Position numbers and translations under genes: made by a program | Source: HGM04593 sp045634085 | Lineage (GTDB): Bacteria > Bacteroidota > Bacteroidia > Bacteroidales > Bacteroidaceae | Length of the DNA: 64,000 bases | Assembly (NCBI GenBank): GCA_045634085.1 | Contig: JAZQZM010000052.1 | Location: 32,454-96,453 of the forward strand | Direction of reading: 5' to 3' | In this document: piece by piece, positions 16,692 to 24,484 of the stretch | Layout of the letters: each line of letters starts with the position of its first letter | How positions within the stretch are numbered: position 1 is the stretch's first letter | The notes under the pieces: model-generated | The model's database searches: none | Seen by the model: only the letters and a program-made list of their open reading frames with translations | Told to the model about the DNA's origin: nothing

Positions 16692-18239
16692 TCAGTTATT
16701 GTTCTTGGTTATCTTGTCCCACTCCGAAGACAGCGAGGGGTTTATCTCTGTGAGAATCTTCACGACATCCCTCTTCTCATCGGGAGTACACTTTGAGTAG
16801 ACGTTCACAATCTCATCTACCTTATACTCGGTAAAAAGACGGGTAAAATATGCCATAGGACGGTCATCGTAAGCCTTCTTCAAAAGCGAAAGACTCTCAG
16901 TCACAGCCTTGCGCCCGTCATCGGCATTCTTGAACATTGTATCAAGCCCCAGTCTATGATACTTGTACATGAGTTTGCGTACCGGTTCAAGAGCACCGTT
17001 CATGTAGTCATCAATTATCGAATAGCGGTTATTACTGTTGCTACCGGCTCTCCACCCCGCATCTCCAAGGTTCTGGGCATTGCCGGCAATCATAAGAGCC
17101 TTGTTCAGAAATTCACTGCCCCCGAGTTCCCCCATCGAATCAAGGTCCATACCAATAATCGTATATACATAAAACGCTATCACGGCTGTGAGGTTGTTGT
17201 CAAGATTGTCCTCGACAAACTCAAGACGGTCATATGGCTGATATTTGAACTTTATGCTTGCATCTTCATATTTGAAGAGCATGGAATTGTACGACGAACC
17301 GAATACCGGGCGTGTGGCCTGCACCATCAGCGAGCAGTCGAACGAACCGTCATTGGAGTACGAATTCACCACAAAACTGAAGTTGCACATTATGCGTTCG
17401 TTCTCCTCGTAGGTGTTGCTTGTCCATCTGCGGCTATTTATGAATTCCGTGACGGCATCCTGCAGCATTGTAAAGACCTCGGTATTGGAACCCTGAACCT
17501 TTGAGGCATTGAGACTGACCGTTGCGTTCAGTTCCTCTCCCTCGGCGCTTGCCACAGATGGCAGGAACATAAGAGCCAGCACTACAAGCAGTTTTGAAAG
17601 ATGTGCCACGACATCCTTTGCCACATCGGCCTTGCTCTTAAGCGGATATTCACTCTTTCCCTCACGGTCTATAATAGTAACCTTGTTCGTGTCACAGGAG
17701 AAACCAGCACCCTTGTCCTCAAGGGAATTAAGCACAATAAAATCAAGATTCTTCTTCTCAAGTTTCAGGCGCGCATTGGATTCAGCATCGTTTGTCTCAA
17801 GAGCAAAACCGGCAAGACACTGCCCCTCCTTCTTAGCTTTGCCAAGGGTTGCAGCGATATCCGGATTCGCCTCAAGTCCTATTGTCATACCTTCACCCGT
17901 ACGCTTGATTTTGCTGCTTGCCTGAACCGCCGGACGGTAGTCGGCAACGGCAGCCGAGAGCACAGCCGCATCGCATGACGGGAATGCACCTACAGCAGCC
18001 TCACACATCTCTCGCGCCGACTCAACATCAATGCGCCTGATTGAAGGATGAGGTGTAGGCAACGAAACAGGGCCTGCAACCAGAGTAACATCGGCACCGC
18101 GACGTGCACACTCAGCAGCTATGGCAAAGCCCATCTTGCCCGACGAGTAGTTGCCGATGAAACGTACCGGGTCAATCTTCTCGTACGTAGGGCCTGCAGT
18201 AATCAGTATCCTCTTGCCGCACAGTTCACATCCGGTCAA
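16692..18239 (-). CDS. coaB: Phosphopantothenate-cysteine ligase (CoaB) fused in frame to a DUF4835/PorD-like protein
   Basis: Residues about 8-214 are a complete CoaB, which joins cysteine to phosphopantothenate in coenzyme A synthesis: RILITAGPTYEKIDP, NYSSGKMG, SAAVADYRP and KIKR are the nucleotide- and substrate-binding motifs. From residue 217 the chain reads KLLVVLALMFLPSVASAEG, a signal peptide, and continues as DUF4835 (about 233-515), normally a separate exported protein of Bacteroidota that has been linked to type IX secretion (PorD). The join is uninterrupted (near base 17594) and there is no in-frame ATG for a separate DUF4835. The start is a TTG overlapping the coaC stop by 3 bases within a run of eight T, so it may really be read by -1 slippage. 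A sequencing error is possible. Confidence 0.8.
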   Translation of the reverse strand: MTGCELCGKRILITAGPTYEKIDPVRFIGNYSSGKMGFAIAAECARRGADVTLVAGPVSLPTPHPSIRRIDVESAREMCEAAVGAFPSCDAAVLSAAVADYRPAVQASSKIKRTGEGMTIGLEANPDIAATLGKAKKEGQCLAGFALETNDAESNARLKLEKKNLDFIVLNSLEDKGAGFSCDTNKVTIIDREGKSEYPLKSKADVAKDVVAHLSKLLVVLALMFLPSVASAEGEELNATVSLNASKVQGSNTEVFTMLQDAVTEFINSRRWTSNTYEENERIMCNFSFVVNSYSNDGSFDCSLMVQATRPVFGSSYNSMLFKYEDASIKFKYQPYDRLEFVEDNLDNNLTAVIAFYVYTIIGMDLDSMGELGGSEFLNKALMIAGNAQNLGDAGWRAGSNSNNRYSIIDDYMNGALEPVRKLMYKYHRLGLDTMFKNADDGRKAVTESLSLLKKAYDDRPMAYFTRLFTEYKVDEIVNVYSKCTPDEKRDVVKILTEINPSLSSEWDKITKNNN

Positions 18240-18775
18240 AAAAAATCCTTCAGCACCTTCACAATATTCTCAGGCTCCTCCATGCGTCCCTTGCCGCTGA
18301 GATGACTTGCAAGTTCACCGGCTGTGGCCTCAATTATGTGGTTACCGTATCCTTTCAGCGTCGCAATGTTCTTCACCGTCGACGGGTGGGCATACATATC
18401 GAGGTCCATTGCCGGAGCAACGAATACCGGTGCCTTCATTGACATGTAGGTTGTCACAAGCAGATTGTCGGCAACGCCGGTAGCCATCTTGCCAAGTGTG
18501 GAAGCCGTTGCCGGAGCCACAATCATGGCGTCGGCCCATAGACCTAGTTCAACATGGCTGTGCCATGAACCGCTGTCATTGTTGAAGAACTCACTCAACA
18601 CAGGACGTCCCGACAAGGTGGACAAGGTAAGCGGAGTAATGAACTCCTTTGCGGCAGGAGTCATAACCACCTGCACCTCGGCACCCTCCTTGACAAGCAG
18701 GCGCACCAGCAGCGCAGCCTTGTAGGCCGCAATACTGCCTGTCACACCCAATACTATCTTTTTTCCTTTCAGCAT
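18236..18775 (-). CDS. coaC: Phosphopantothenoylcysteine decarboxylase (CoaC part of CoaBC)
   Basis: A flavoprotein that decarboxylates phosphopantothenoylcysteine to phosphopantetheine. The 179 residues show the FMN-binding GVTGSIAAYKAALLVR, the catalytic His in WHSHVELGLWAD, the VAPATASTLGKMATGVADNLL helix, the substrate motif APAMDLDMY and SGKGRMEEPE near the end. In most bacteria, including Bacteroidota, this is the N-terminal half of a single CoaBC protein of about 400 residues. Here the frame ends at a TGA directly after eight T (18238-18245), and CoaB follows in the -1 frame. One inserted T or a -1 slip would restore the fusion. It follows the exonuclease gene by 16 bases. Confidence 0.9.
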   Translation of the reverse strand: MLKGKKIVLGVTGSIAAYKAALLVRLLVKEGAEVQVVMTPAAKEFITPLTLSTLSGRPVLSEFFNNDSGSWHSHVELGLWADAMIVAPATASTLGKMATGVADNLLVTTYMSMKAPVFVAPAMDLDMYAHPSTVKNIATLKGYGNHIIEATAGELASHLSGKGRMEEPENIVKVLKDFF

Positions 18776-18791
18776 CTGAAGTAAAACAATA

Positions 18792-19559
18792 TCATTTGTT
18801 CAAGCCACGCAGCTTGATTCTTGTAAGAGCCTGTTTGGTATTCAAAGGGAACTCGCCGTTCATCATCCAGCCATAATAGCCGGGGTCACGGGCAAGCACC
18901 TCATCAACAGGCATACCCTTGTACTTTCCAAAGTTGAATACCTCGCGTCCGTTGTCATCATACACAAAGCGGCCTGCAAAATCAACGTTCCTTGTAAATG
19001 ACGACTCCTTTGAAAGAGCCTCCATATCGTTTTCAAGGTCATTGTAGTAATCAAGTTGAGCCTTGAGCACATTATATGTGGCACGTGTATCGGCAAGGGC
19101 GCTATGCGCGTTCTCGAACTCGGTACCACAATAGAACTTGTGCGCAGCGGCAAGTGTGCGGGGCTCGCGCTTGTGGTAGAGTACCTGCACATCAATTGCA
19201 TTGTGACGCGACAGGTCAATGTCAACCTGCGCACGGAGAAACTCCTCGGCAAGCATCGGAAGGTCGAAACGGTTGGAGTTGAAGCCGGCAAGGTCACAAC
19301 CCTCGAACTCGTTTGCAATCTCACGCGCAACCTCCTTGAAAAGGGGACAATCCTTTACATCCTCGTCATATATGCCATGCACCGCCGAAGCTGCCTCGGG
19401 GATATGCATTCCGGGATTGATGCGCTTTGAGTACTCAAGTTCGCAACCGTCGGGCCACACTTTGATGTAGCATATTTCCACAATGCGGTCCTTTGAGACA
19501 TCAATACCGGTAGTCTCAAGGTCAAAGAATATGATAGGTTTCTTTAAGTTAAGTTCCAT
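18792..19559 (-). CDS. DnaQ-like 3'-5' exonuclease (DEDDh)
   Basis: A 255-residue exonuclease resembling the proofreading subunit of DNA polymerase III. The DEDDh residues are D13 and E15 (FFDLETTG), D99 (NRFDLPML), and H152 with D157 (HSALADTRA), so the catalytic site is intact. After the nuclease domain (to about residue 185) comes a small C-terminal module containing FNFGKYKGMPVDEVL and YYGWMM, similar to DUF3820/the ExoX tail. The gene lies 8 bases downstream of dnaN, so it is co-expressed with the sliding clamp, in keeping with a role in replication or repair. Exact substrate unknown. Confidence 0.9.
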   Translation of the reverse strand: MELNLKKPIIFFDLETTGIDVSKDRIVEICYIKVWPDGCELEYSKRINPGMHIPEAASAVHGIYDEDVKDCPLFKEVAREIANEFEGCDLAGFNSNRFDLPMLAEEFLRAQVDIDLSRHNAIDVQVLYHKREPRTLAAAHKFYCGTEFENAHSALADTRATYNVLKAQLDYYNDLENDMEALSKESSFTRNVDFAGRFVYDDNGREVFNFGKYKGMPVDEVLARDPGYYGWMMNGEFPLNTKQALTRIKLRGLNK

Positions 19560-19567
19560 ATCCGGTA

Positions 19568-20692
19568 TTATTCAGTAAGCATCATAGGCATCAGCAACAT
19601 AAGAAGTTCCTGCTGGTCAACCTGCTCGGCAGGAACAATCACGCCGGCGCGTGAAGGATCGGCAAGCTCAATCACCACATCCTGACCAGGAGTGTTGTTG
19701 AGGATATCGATGAGGAACGATGCACGGAAACCGATATTCATTGAAGTACCCTCGTAGCTACATGTGATGCTCTCCTCGGCCGATGTAGAGAAGTCTGTAT
19801 CCTGAGCCGAAATCACCACCTTGTTATCCTCAATGTGCAGCTTGATGAGACTTGCCTGCGAAGAGAAGATTGCCACACGACGGAGTGTGCTGATAAGAGC
19901 CACACGGTCAACAGTGAGCTTATGAGGGTTATTCTGTGGAATTACAGAGTTGTAGTTAGGATAACGGCCCTCGAAGAGACGTGAAACGAGCTTGTAGTCG
20001 CCAAGATCGAATATAGCAAAGCGGCCGTCGAACTCAACCGCAACAACCTCCTGCTCCTCCTTGCCAAGAAGGTTCTTGAGCAATGTTGCAGGTTTCTTTG
20101 GGAGAATGAACGCCGACTTCTCGGCACCTGTTACAGAATAATCGCGGCAACGCACGAGCTTGTGACCGTCCGAAGCTACTATTGTGAAGTTCTCGGGAGT
20201 GAAATCGAAGTACACACCGCACATTACCGGGCGAACCTCGTCATCGGCTGTAGCGAACAGCGAGCAAGTGATGCCGCTTGAAAGCACCTTTGTAGGGATA
20301 TTGATTGCAACAGCACCCTCACCAAGAACAGCAGCCGAAGGATACTCATCGGCATTCTGGCCAACCATGCTGTACTTACCGTTCTGGTAGTAGATAGTCA
20401 TCTCATATGTCTCCTTCTTCACCTCAAAACGCAAAGGCTGCTCCGAAATCTCCTTGAGAGAGTCAATAAGTATCTTTGAAGAGATAGCAAAACTGAAGTC
20501 CTCGGAACAGTCAACAACCTCAATTGAAGTAGAAAGTGTGTTGTCGGGGTCAGAAGCTGTAAGCTTAAGAGTGCTGCCCTCAAGCTCAAAAAGTATACAA
20601 TCAAGAACAGGAATAGTATTCTTTGAGTTTATAACACGACTGATTGTCTGCAGACGAGACGACAGCAAGGAACTTGATACTGTAAAGTTCAT
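19568..20692 (-). CDS. dnaN: DNA polymerase III beta sliding clamp
   Basis: The ring-shaped processivity clamp. The 374-residue protein has the three-domain DnaN pattern: FTVSSSLLSSRLQTISRVINSK with VLDCILFELEG at the N-terminus, GVYFDFTPENFTIVASDGHKLV in the second domain, LFEGRYPNYNSVIP, and a C-terminal segment ending LLMLLMPMMLTE, which matches the clamp's usual PMRL-like end. It is the first gene of a leftward run of eight genes (dnaN to the Sel1 gene) and has a promoter with -7 box TATCTTTG about 65 bases upstream. Confidence 0.96.
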   Translation of the reverse strand: MNFTVSSSLLSSRLQTISRVINSKNTIPVLDCILFELEGSTLKLTASDPDNTLSTSIEVVDCSEDFSFAISSKILIDSLKEISEQPLRFEVKKETYEMTIYYQNGKYSMVGQNADEYPSAAVLGEGAVAINIPTKVLSSGITCSLFATADDEVRPVMCGVYFDFTPENFTIVASDGHKLVRCRDYSVTGAEKSAFILPKKPATLLKNLLGKEEQEVVAVEFDGRFAIFDLGDYKLVSRLFEGRYPNYNSVIPQNNPHKLTVDRVALISTLRRVAIFSSQASLIKLHIEDNKVVISAQDTDFSTSAEESITCSYEGTSMNIGFRASFLIDILNNTPGQDVVIELADPSRAGVIVPAEQVDQQELLMLLMPMMLTE

Positions 20693-20754
20693 AATATTTA
20701 GAATTTAGTTGATTAATCAAAATTAAAACTTTGCGCACGCGCGCGTATTACTCA

Positions 20755-20788
20755 CAAAGATAAAACTAAATAGATGAATTTGTACAAA
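20755..20788 (-). promoter_or_regulatory. Probable dnaN promoter
   Basis: On the minus strand a -7 box TATCTTTG (20755-20762) with TTTG (20785-20788) 22 bases further upstream, slightly longer than the usual spacing. Between it and the gene lies a short alternating purine/pyrimidine tract (about 20733-20747, ACGCGCGCGTGCG) within the leader. Confidence 0.5.
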
Positions 20789-20856
20789 AAATTATAGAAA
20801 AAATTGCTTTTCGGGAATAATTAGACTATTTTCGCCACCGAATTTTGAAGACGATT

Positions 20857-21228
20857 ATGGAAATAACAGGAAAAATCATTGCAGTGCTCCCCGAAAGAGG
20901 TGGCGTATCAAAGACAGGAAACGAGTGGAAAACACAGGAATACGTGATTGAGACACATGAGCAGTACCCAAAGAAAGTTTGTTTCAACGTATTCGGTGCA
21001 GACAAGATAGCACAGTTCAACATCCAGGCAGGCGACGAATTGACAGTATCGTTCGACATCAACGCACGTGAGTACAACGGCCGTTGGTACAATGACGTAC
21101 GTGCATGGAAGGTAGAGAGAGGAACAGCCGCAGCGGCACCAATGGACATCCCCGTCATTGATGCTCCAAAGGTAGAGGTCCCCGACTTTGGCAAATCAGC
21201 CAACGACCCCGACGACCTGCCGTTCTAA
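20857..21228 (+). CDS. DUF3127 OB-fold protein, SSB-like
   Basis: A 123-residue protein of the DUF3127 family, predicted to form an OB-fold similar to single-stranded DNA-binding proteins (ITGKIIAVLPERGGVSKTGNEW, EYVIETHEQYPKKVCFNVFG, FDINAREYNGRWYNDVRAWKV). The tail is Pro/Ala-rich and ends in DPDDLPF, very like the acidic tip DDDIPF by which SSB recruits repair and replication partners. I chose the ATG at 20857 over an upstream TTG because MEITGK is the usual family start. It is divergent from dnaN and followed by a strong terminator. Function in DNA metabolism is inferred. Confidence 0.85.
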   Translation: MEITGKIIAVLPERGGVSKTGNEWKTQEYVIETHEQYPKKVCFNVFGADKIAQFNIQAGDELTVSFDINAREYNGRWYNDVRAWKVERGTAAAAPMDIPVIDAPKVEVPDFGKSANDPDDLPF

Positions 21229-21251
21229 AATAACAGAACTAAATAGTACAA

Positions 21252-21292
21252 ATAAACTGCCGGCTCCTGTTTGGTAGGAGCCGGCAGTTTAT
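21252..21292 (+). terminator. Terminator after the DUF3127 gene
   Basis: A 17-bp perfect stem (21252-21268 and 21276-21292) with a 7-base loop, GC-rich in the middle (CTGCCGGCTCCT) and flanked by A and T runs. Confidence 0.88.
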
Positions 21293-21429
21293 TTATAATC
21301 AATTTTATATACTCTTTAAACCATTATCAACCCATTGATAATAAAAAACATTTATCCAAATTCTCCAAGAATTTTGAGTTTAATGGTACCACAGATATTT
21401 ATTTGGAACGAATAAAAAGATAAAATTCA

Positions 21430-21519
21430 AGGCTTGTGAAACCAAAGAAACCGCAGTTTACTTGAAGTAAATGAGGATTTATTTGGTTTCATATAACACA
21501 GAAGTTTGCTTTTTAGTCA
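21430..21519 (+). repeat. Interspersed structured element, copy A
   Basis: Between the DUF3127 terminator and the 3' end of rho. It has an outer stem GAAACCAAA (21438-21446) / TTTGGTTTC (21482-21490) enclosing a core hairpin TTTACTT-G-AAGTAAA (21457-21471). The 30 bases 21451-21480 are identical to 44823-44852 in copy B, and the right end CTTTTTAGTCA is also shared. It ends 8 bases from the rho stop codon. It encodes nothing obvious. Confidence 0.8.
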
Positions 21520-21526
21520 TTTCAAA

Positions 21527-23488
21527 TCAAGAGTTCATGCTCATAAGAAACTCATCATTATCCTTCGTCCTCTCAAGACGGTCCTTGACGAATTCCATAG
21601 CCTCCATCGGAGTCATATCCGAGAGATACTTGCGCAGAATCCACATGCGGCCAAGTGTCTGGCGGTCAAGCAACAAATCATCGCGGCGTGTTGAAGAAGC
21701 AATTATATTCACAGCCGGGAACACACGCTTGTTTGCAAGCGAACGGTCGAGCTGGAGCTCCATGTTACCAGTACCCTTGAACTCCTCGAAGATAACCTCA
21801 TCCATCTTTGAACCGGTACCGATGAGTGCTGTTGCAATGATTGTAAGCGAACCGCCGTTCACGATGTTACGCGCAGCACCGAAGAAACGCTTTGGCTTGT
21901 GCAGCGCATTGGCATCGACACCACCCGAGAGCACCTTGCCCGATGCCGGAGAAACAGTATTATATGCTCGTGCAAGACGGGTTATCGAATCAAGGAATAT
22001 TACTACGTCATGACCGCACTCCACCATGCGCTTTGCACGTTCAAGCACAATGCCGGCAATCTTCACATGGCGTTCAGCCGGCTCGTCGAAAGTAGATGCA
22101 ATGACCTCGGCATTTACCGAACGTGCCATGTCGGTAACCTCCTCAGGACGTTCATCTATGAGCAGCATAATCATGTAAGCCTCGGGGTGATTGGCAGCAA
22201 TAGCATTTGCTATATCCTTGAGCAACATTGTCTTACCAGTCTTTGGCTGCGCCACAATAAGACCACGCTGACCCTTGCCAATTGGCGAGAAGAGGTCGAC
22301 TACACGTGCCGACAGATTATCGTAGCTGCCACTGCAGAGAGTAAACTTCTCATCGGGGAACAATGGAGTAAGGTTGTCAAATGAAACCCTGTCGCGCACA
22401 AGTTCGGGCGAAGCTCCGTTTATGCTGTTTACCTTGACAAGCGGGAAGTACTTCTCGCCCGCCGATGCAGGACGGATTATACCTTCGACAACATCACCGG
22501 TCTTCAGACCGTAAAGCTTTATCTGTGACTGTGATACATATACGTCATCGGGCGACGCAAGGTAGTTGTAGTCCGAAGAACGCAGGAAACCGTAGTTATC
22601 GGGCATGATTTCAAGCACGCCCTCGACACGGAGCACATCAGCAAAATCGTACTGAGGCTTTACCGGAGCATGTTCCTCGTTATTCTCCTGACGCTTGTCA
22701 CCATACTGTTGACGCTGACCGTTGCGGTCATTCTTCTGCTGTTTCCTGTTCTTGTCGAACTTGCCTACAAGTTCTGCAGGAAGTTCTGCCGGTTCGCTTG
22801 GCAACTCCTCTATGGCTACAAAAGCCTCGCCTTCGTTCTCTGGTTCGTTCTTATCATCGGCAACCTCTACTGTTTCGGTTACTTCAGTTACCTCAGCGGG
22901 CTTTTCGTTCTCTTTTTTCGCCTTGCGGCCACGTTTCTTTGGTTTGGGCTCTTCGGTTTTTGCCTCCTCTGCCACAACTGTATTCTCAACAACAGGTTCA
23001 ACAACCGGCGCAACCTCCTCTGTAACCGCCTTCTTGGGCTTGCGGCCACGTTTCTTTGGAGCAGCAACCTCATCGGCCTGTACCGGAACTGCAACAGTCT
23101 CAACTGCCAGAACAGTCTTTACCTCTGTTACAGGTGCCTCACTCTTAGGTTTCTCCTGTTTTGGAGCCTCGGGCTGCACAGCCTTTTTGTCCTTGTTCCT
23201 ATTCTCGTCCTGGTCGAGTTTGACAGCCTTGTCACCTGTTGCCGTGTAGACCTTGCTTGGTGAATCGGCATGAATACGATGACGACGATGTTCACGACGG
23301 TTCATCCTGTTCTCCTCCTTTACGACTGCCGGTGCGCCGGCCTTGCTGTTCTGCATTGCCTGGCCATCGAGAATACGGTAAATCAACGAATCACGGTCAA
23401 GAGAATTTATCCCTTTGATACCCAGTTCCTGAGCTATCGATTGCAACTCGGCAATCTCCTTGCTCCTCAATTTTTCAATATGATACAT
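21527..23488 (-). CDS. rho: Transcription termination factor Rho with a long basic/acidic insertion
   Basis: Hexameric RNA helicase that ends transcription. The N-terminal Rho_N helices (residues 1-40, LRSKEIAELQSIAQELGIKG) are followed by an extra low-complexity region of about 200 residues with alternating acidic and basic stretches and two AT-hook-like motifs (KKRGRKPKK and KKRGRKAKK). The RNA-binding cold-shock domain (VLEIMPDNYGFLRSSDYNYL) and the ATPase domain follow: Walker A AQPKTGKT, Walker B VVIFLDSITRLARAYN, and the Q/R loop LSGGVDANAL. The total of 653 residues compares with 419 in E. coli; such insertions are usual in this phylum. A leader of about 120 bases precedes the start. 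Confidence 0.96.
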   Translation of the reverse strand: MYHIEKLRSKEIAELQSIAQELGIKGINSLDRDSLIYRILDGQAMQNSKAGAPAVVKEENRMNRREHRRHRIHADSPSKVYTATGDKAVKLDQDENRNKDKKAVQPEAPKQEKPKSEAPVTEVKTVLAVETVAVPVQADEVAAPKKRGRKPKKAVTEEVAPVVEPVVENTVVAEEAKTEEPKPKKRGRKAKKENEKPAEVTEVTETVEVADDKNEPENEGEAFVAIEELPSEPAELPAELVGKFDKNRKQQKNDRNGQRQQYGDKRQENNEEHAPVKPQYDFADVLRVEGVLEIMPDNYGFLRSSDYNYLASPDDVYVSQSQIKLYGLKTGDVVEGIIRPASAGEKYFPLVKVNSINGASPELVRDRVSFDNLTPLFPDEKFTLCSGSYDNLSARVVDLFSPIGKGQRGLIVAQPKTGKTMLLKDIANAIAANHPEAYMIMLLIDERPEEVTDMARSVNAEVIASTFDEPAERHVKIAGIVLERAKRMVECGHDVVIFLDSITRLARAYNTVSPASGKVLSGGVDANALHKPKRFFGAARNIVNGGSLTIIATALIGTGSKMDEVIFEEFKGTGNMELQLDRSLANKRVFPAVNIIASSTRRDDLLLDRQTLGRMWILRKYLSDMTPMEAMEFVKDRLERTKDNDEFLMSMNS

Positions 23489-23706
23489 AAATTAGAATAT
23501 GGAACATGTTTGCCTGCATGGGCAAATGTCCATAGATTTGGAATATCTATAAAGATTAATGAATAATGAAAATACGCGGTTGAATGCCTCGCGCATAAAA
23601 ATACAATGCAAATATAGCGGATTTGTTTAGAAAAAGATGCACAATTCGCCAGTTTTTTGCATTCCGGAATACAAAATGTCCTGTTTTAGCCTTTTTAAAA
23701 GGGTGT

Positions 23707-24312
23707 TTATAACGATGTATTGATGTCGTTTATGTACTGGAGAAGTTCGTCGCGGCCTGTCGCATTCTCCGACGAGGTGACAAATACCGGAGGCAATTCC
23801 TCCCACTCCTCAAGCAGACGCTTTTTATAGGCGGCAAGATTGCCTGCAAGCTGCACCTTGCCGAGTTTATCGGCTTTAGTAAATATGATTGCGAAGGGAA
23901 TGCCGTTCTCGCCGAGCCACTGGATAAATTCAAGGTCAATCTTCTGTGGCTCATGTCTGCTGTCAATGAGCACGAACAGAAGGGTCATCTGCTCACGTCC
24001 AAGTACATAGTCCGAAATAATTTCCTGAAGTTTCTCGTTCTGGGTCTTGCTGCGCTTGGCATAGCCATAACCGGGCAAATCGACAAGATACCACTCGTCA
24101 TTGATAATGAAATGGTTTATGAGCAATGTCTTTCCGGGGGTTGCCGATGTCATTGCCAGTTTCTTGCGCCGCGTGAGCATGTTGATAAGACTCGACTTGC
24201 CTACATTGGAACGTCCTATGAATGCATACTCAGGCTTGCCATCCTGGGGACACTTGCGTACATCACTGTTGCTTATGACAAATTCTGCGCTTTTAATAAC
24301 CGGGGTGCTCAT
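23707..24312 (-). CDS. engB: Ribosome biogenesis GTPase EngB (YsxC/YihA)
   Basis: A small TRAFAC GTPase needed for assembly of the large ribosomal subunit. G1 is GRSNVGKSS, G2 lies in TPGKTLLINHF, G3 is DLPGYGYA and G4 is TKADK, all in the expected order. I start the gene at the ATG at 24312 (MSTPVIKSAEFVISN), because family members begin about here; a longer frame to 24354 adds 14 residues without conservation. The product is then 201 residues, the usual size. It is transcribed leftward behind the rho leader region. Confidence 0.94.
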   Translation of the reverse strand: MSTPVIKSAEFVISNSDVRKCPQDGKPEYAFIGRSNVGKSSLINMLTRRKKLAMTSATPGKTLLINHFIINDEWYLVDLPGYGYAKRSKTQNEKLQEIISDYVLGREQMTLLFVLIDSRHEPQKIDLEFIQWLGENGIPFAIIFTKADKLGKVQLAGNLAAYKKRLLEEWEELPPVFVTSSENATGRDELLQYINDINTSL

Positions 24313-24484
24313 AAAGTGAAAATATTTTCGGTTCTGCGATGCAAATATAATCAAAGAGGCAAGAACTCACAAATATTCCCACACATCAACATGATACAAT
24401 GCGACAATAGGGATGTTTTACAGCACGCCATTACAGAAATTATGAGTATATTAGCAACGTTCAACCGTACAACAGCTACAGACC

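Noticed and set aside
22670..23263. Open frames opposite rho that look like hydrophobic membrane proteins
   Set aside because: They arise from the low-complexity charged codons of the Rho insertion read on the other strand.
23503..23531. Hairpin TTTGCCCATGCAGGCAAA in the rho leader as a regulatory attenuator
   Set aside because: A stem of six base pairs without a T run or known motif; too weak to claim.
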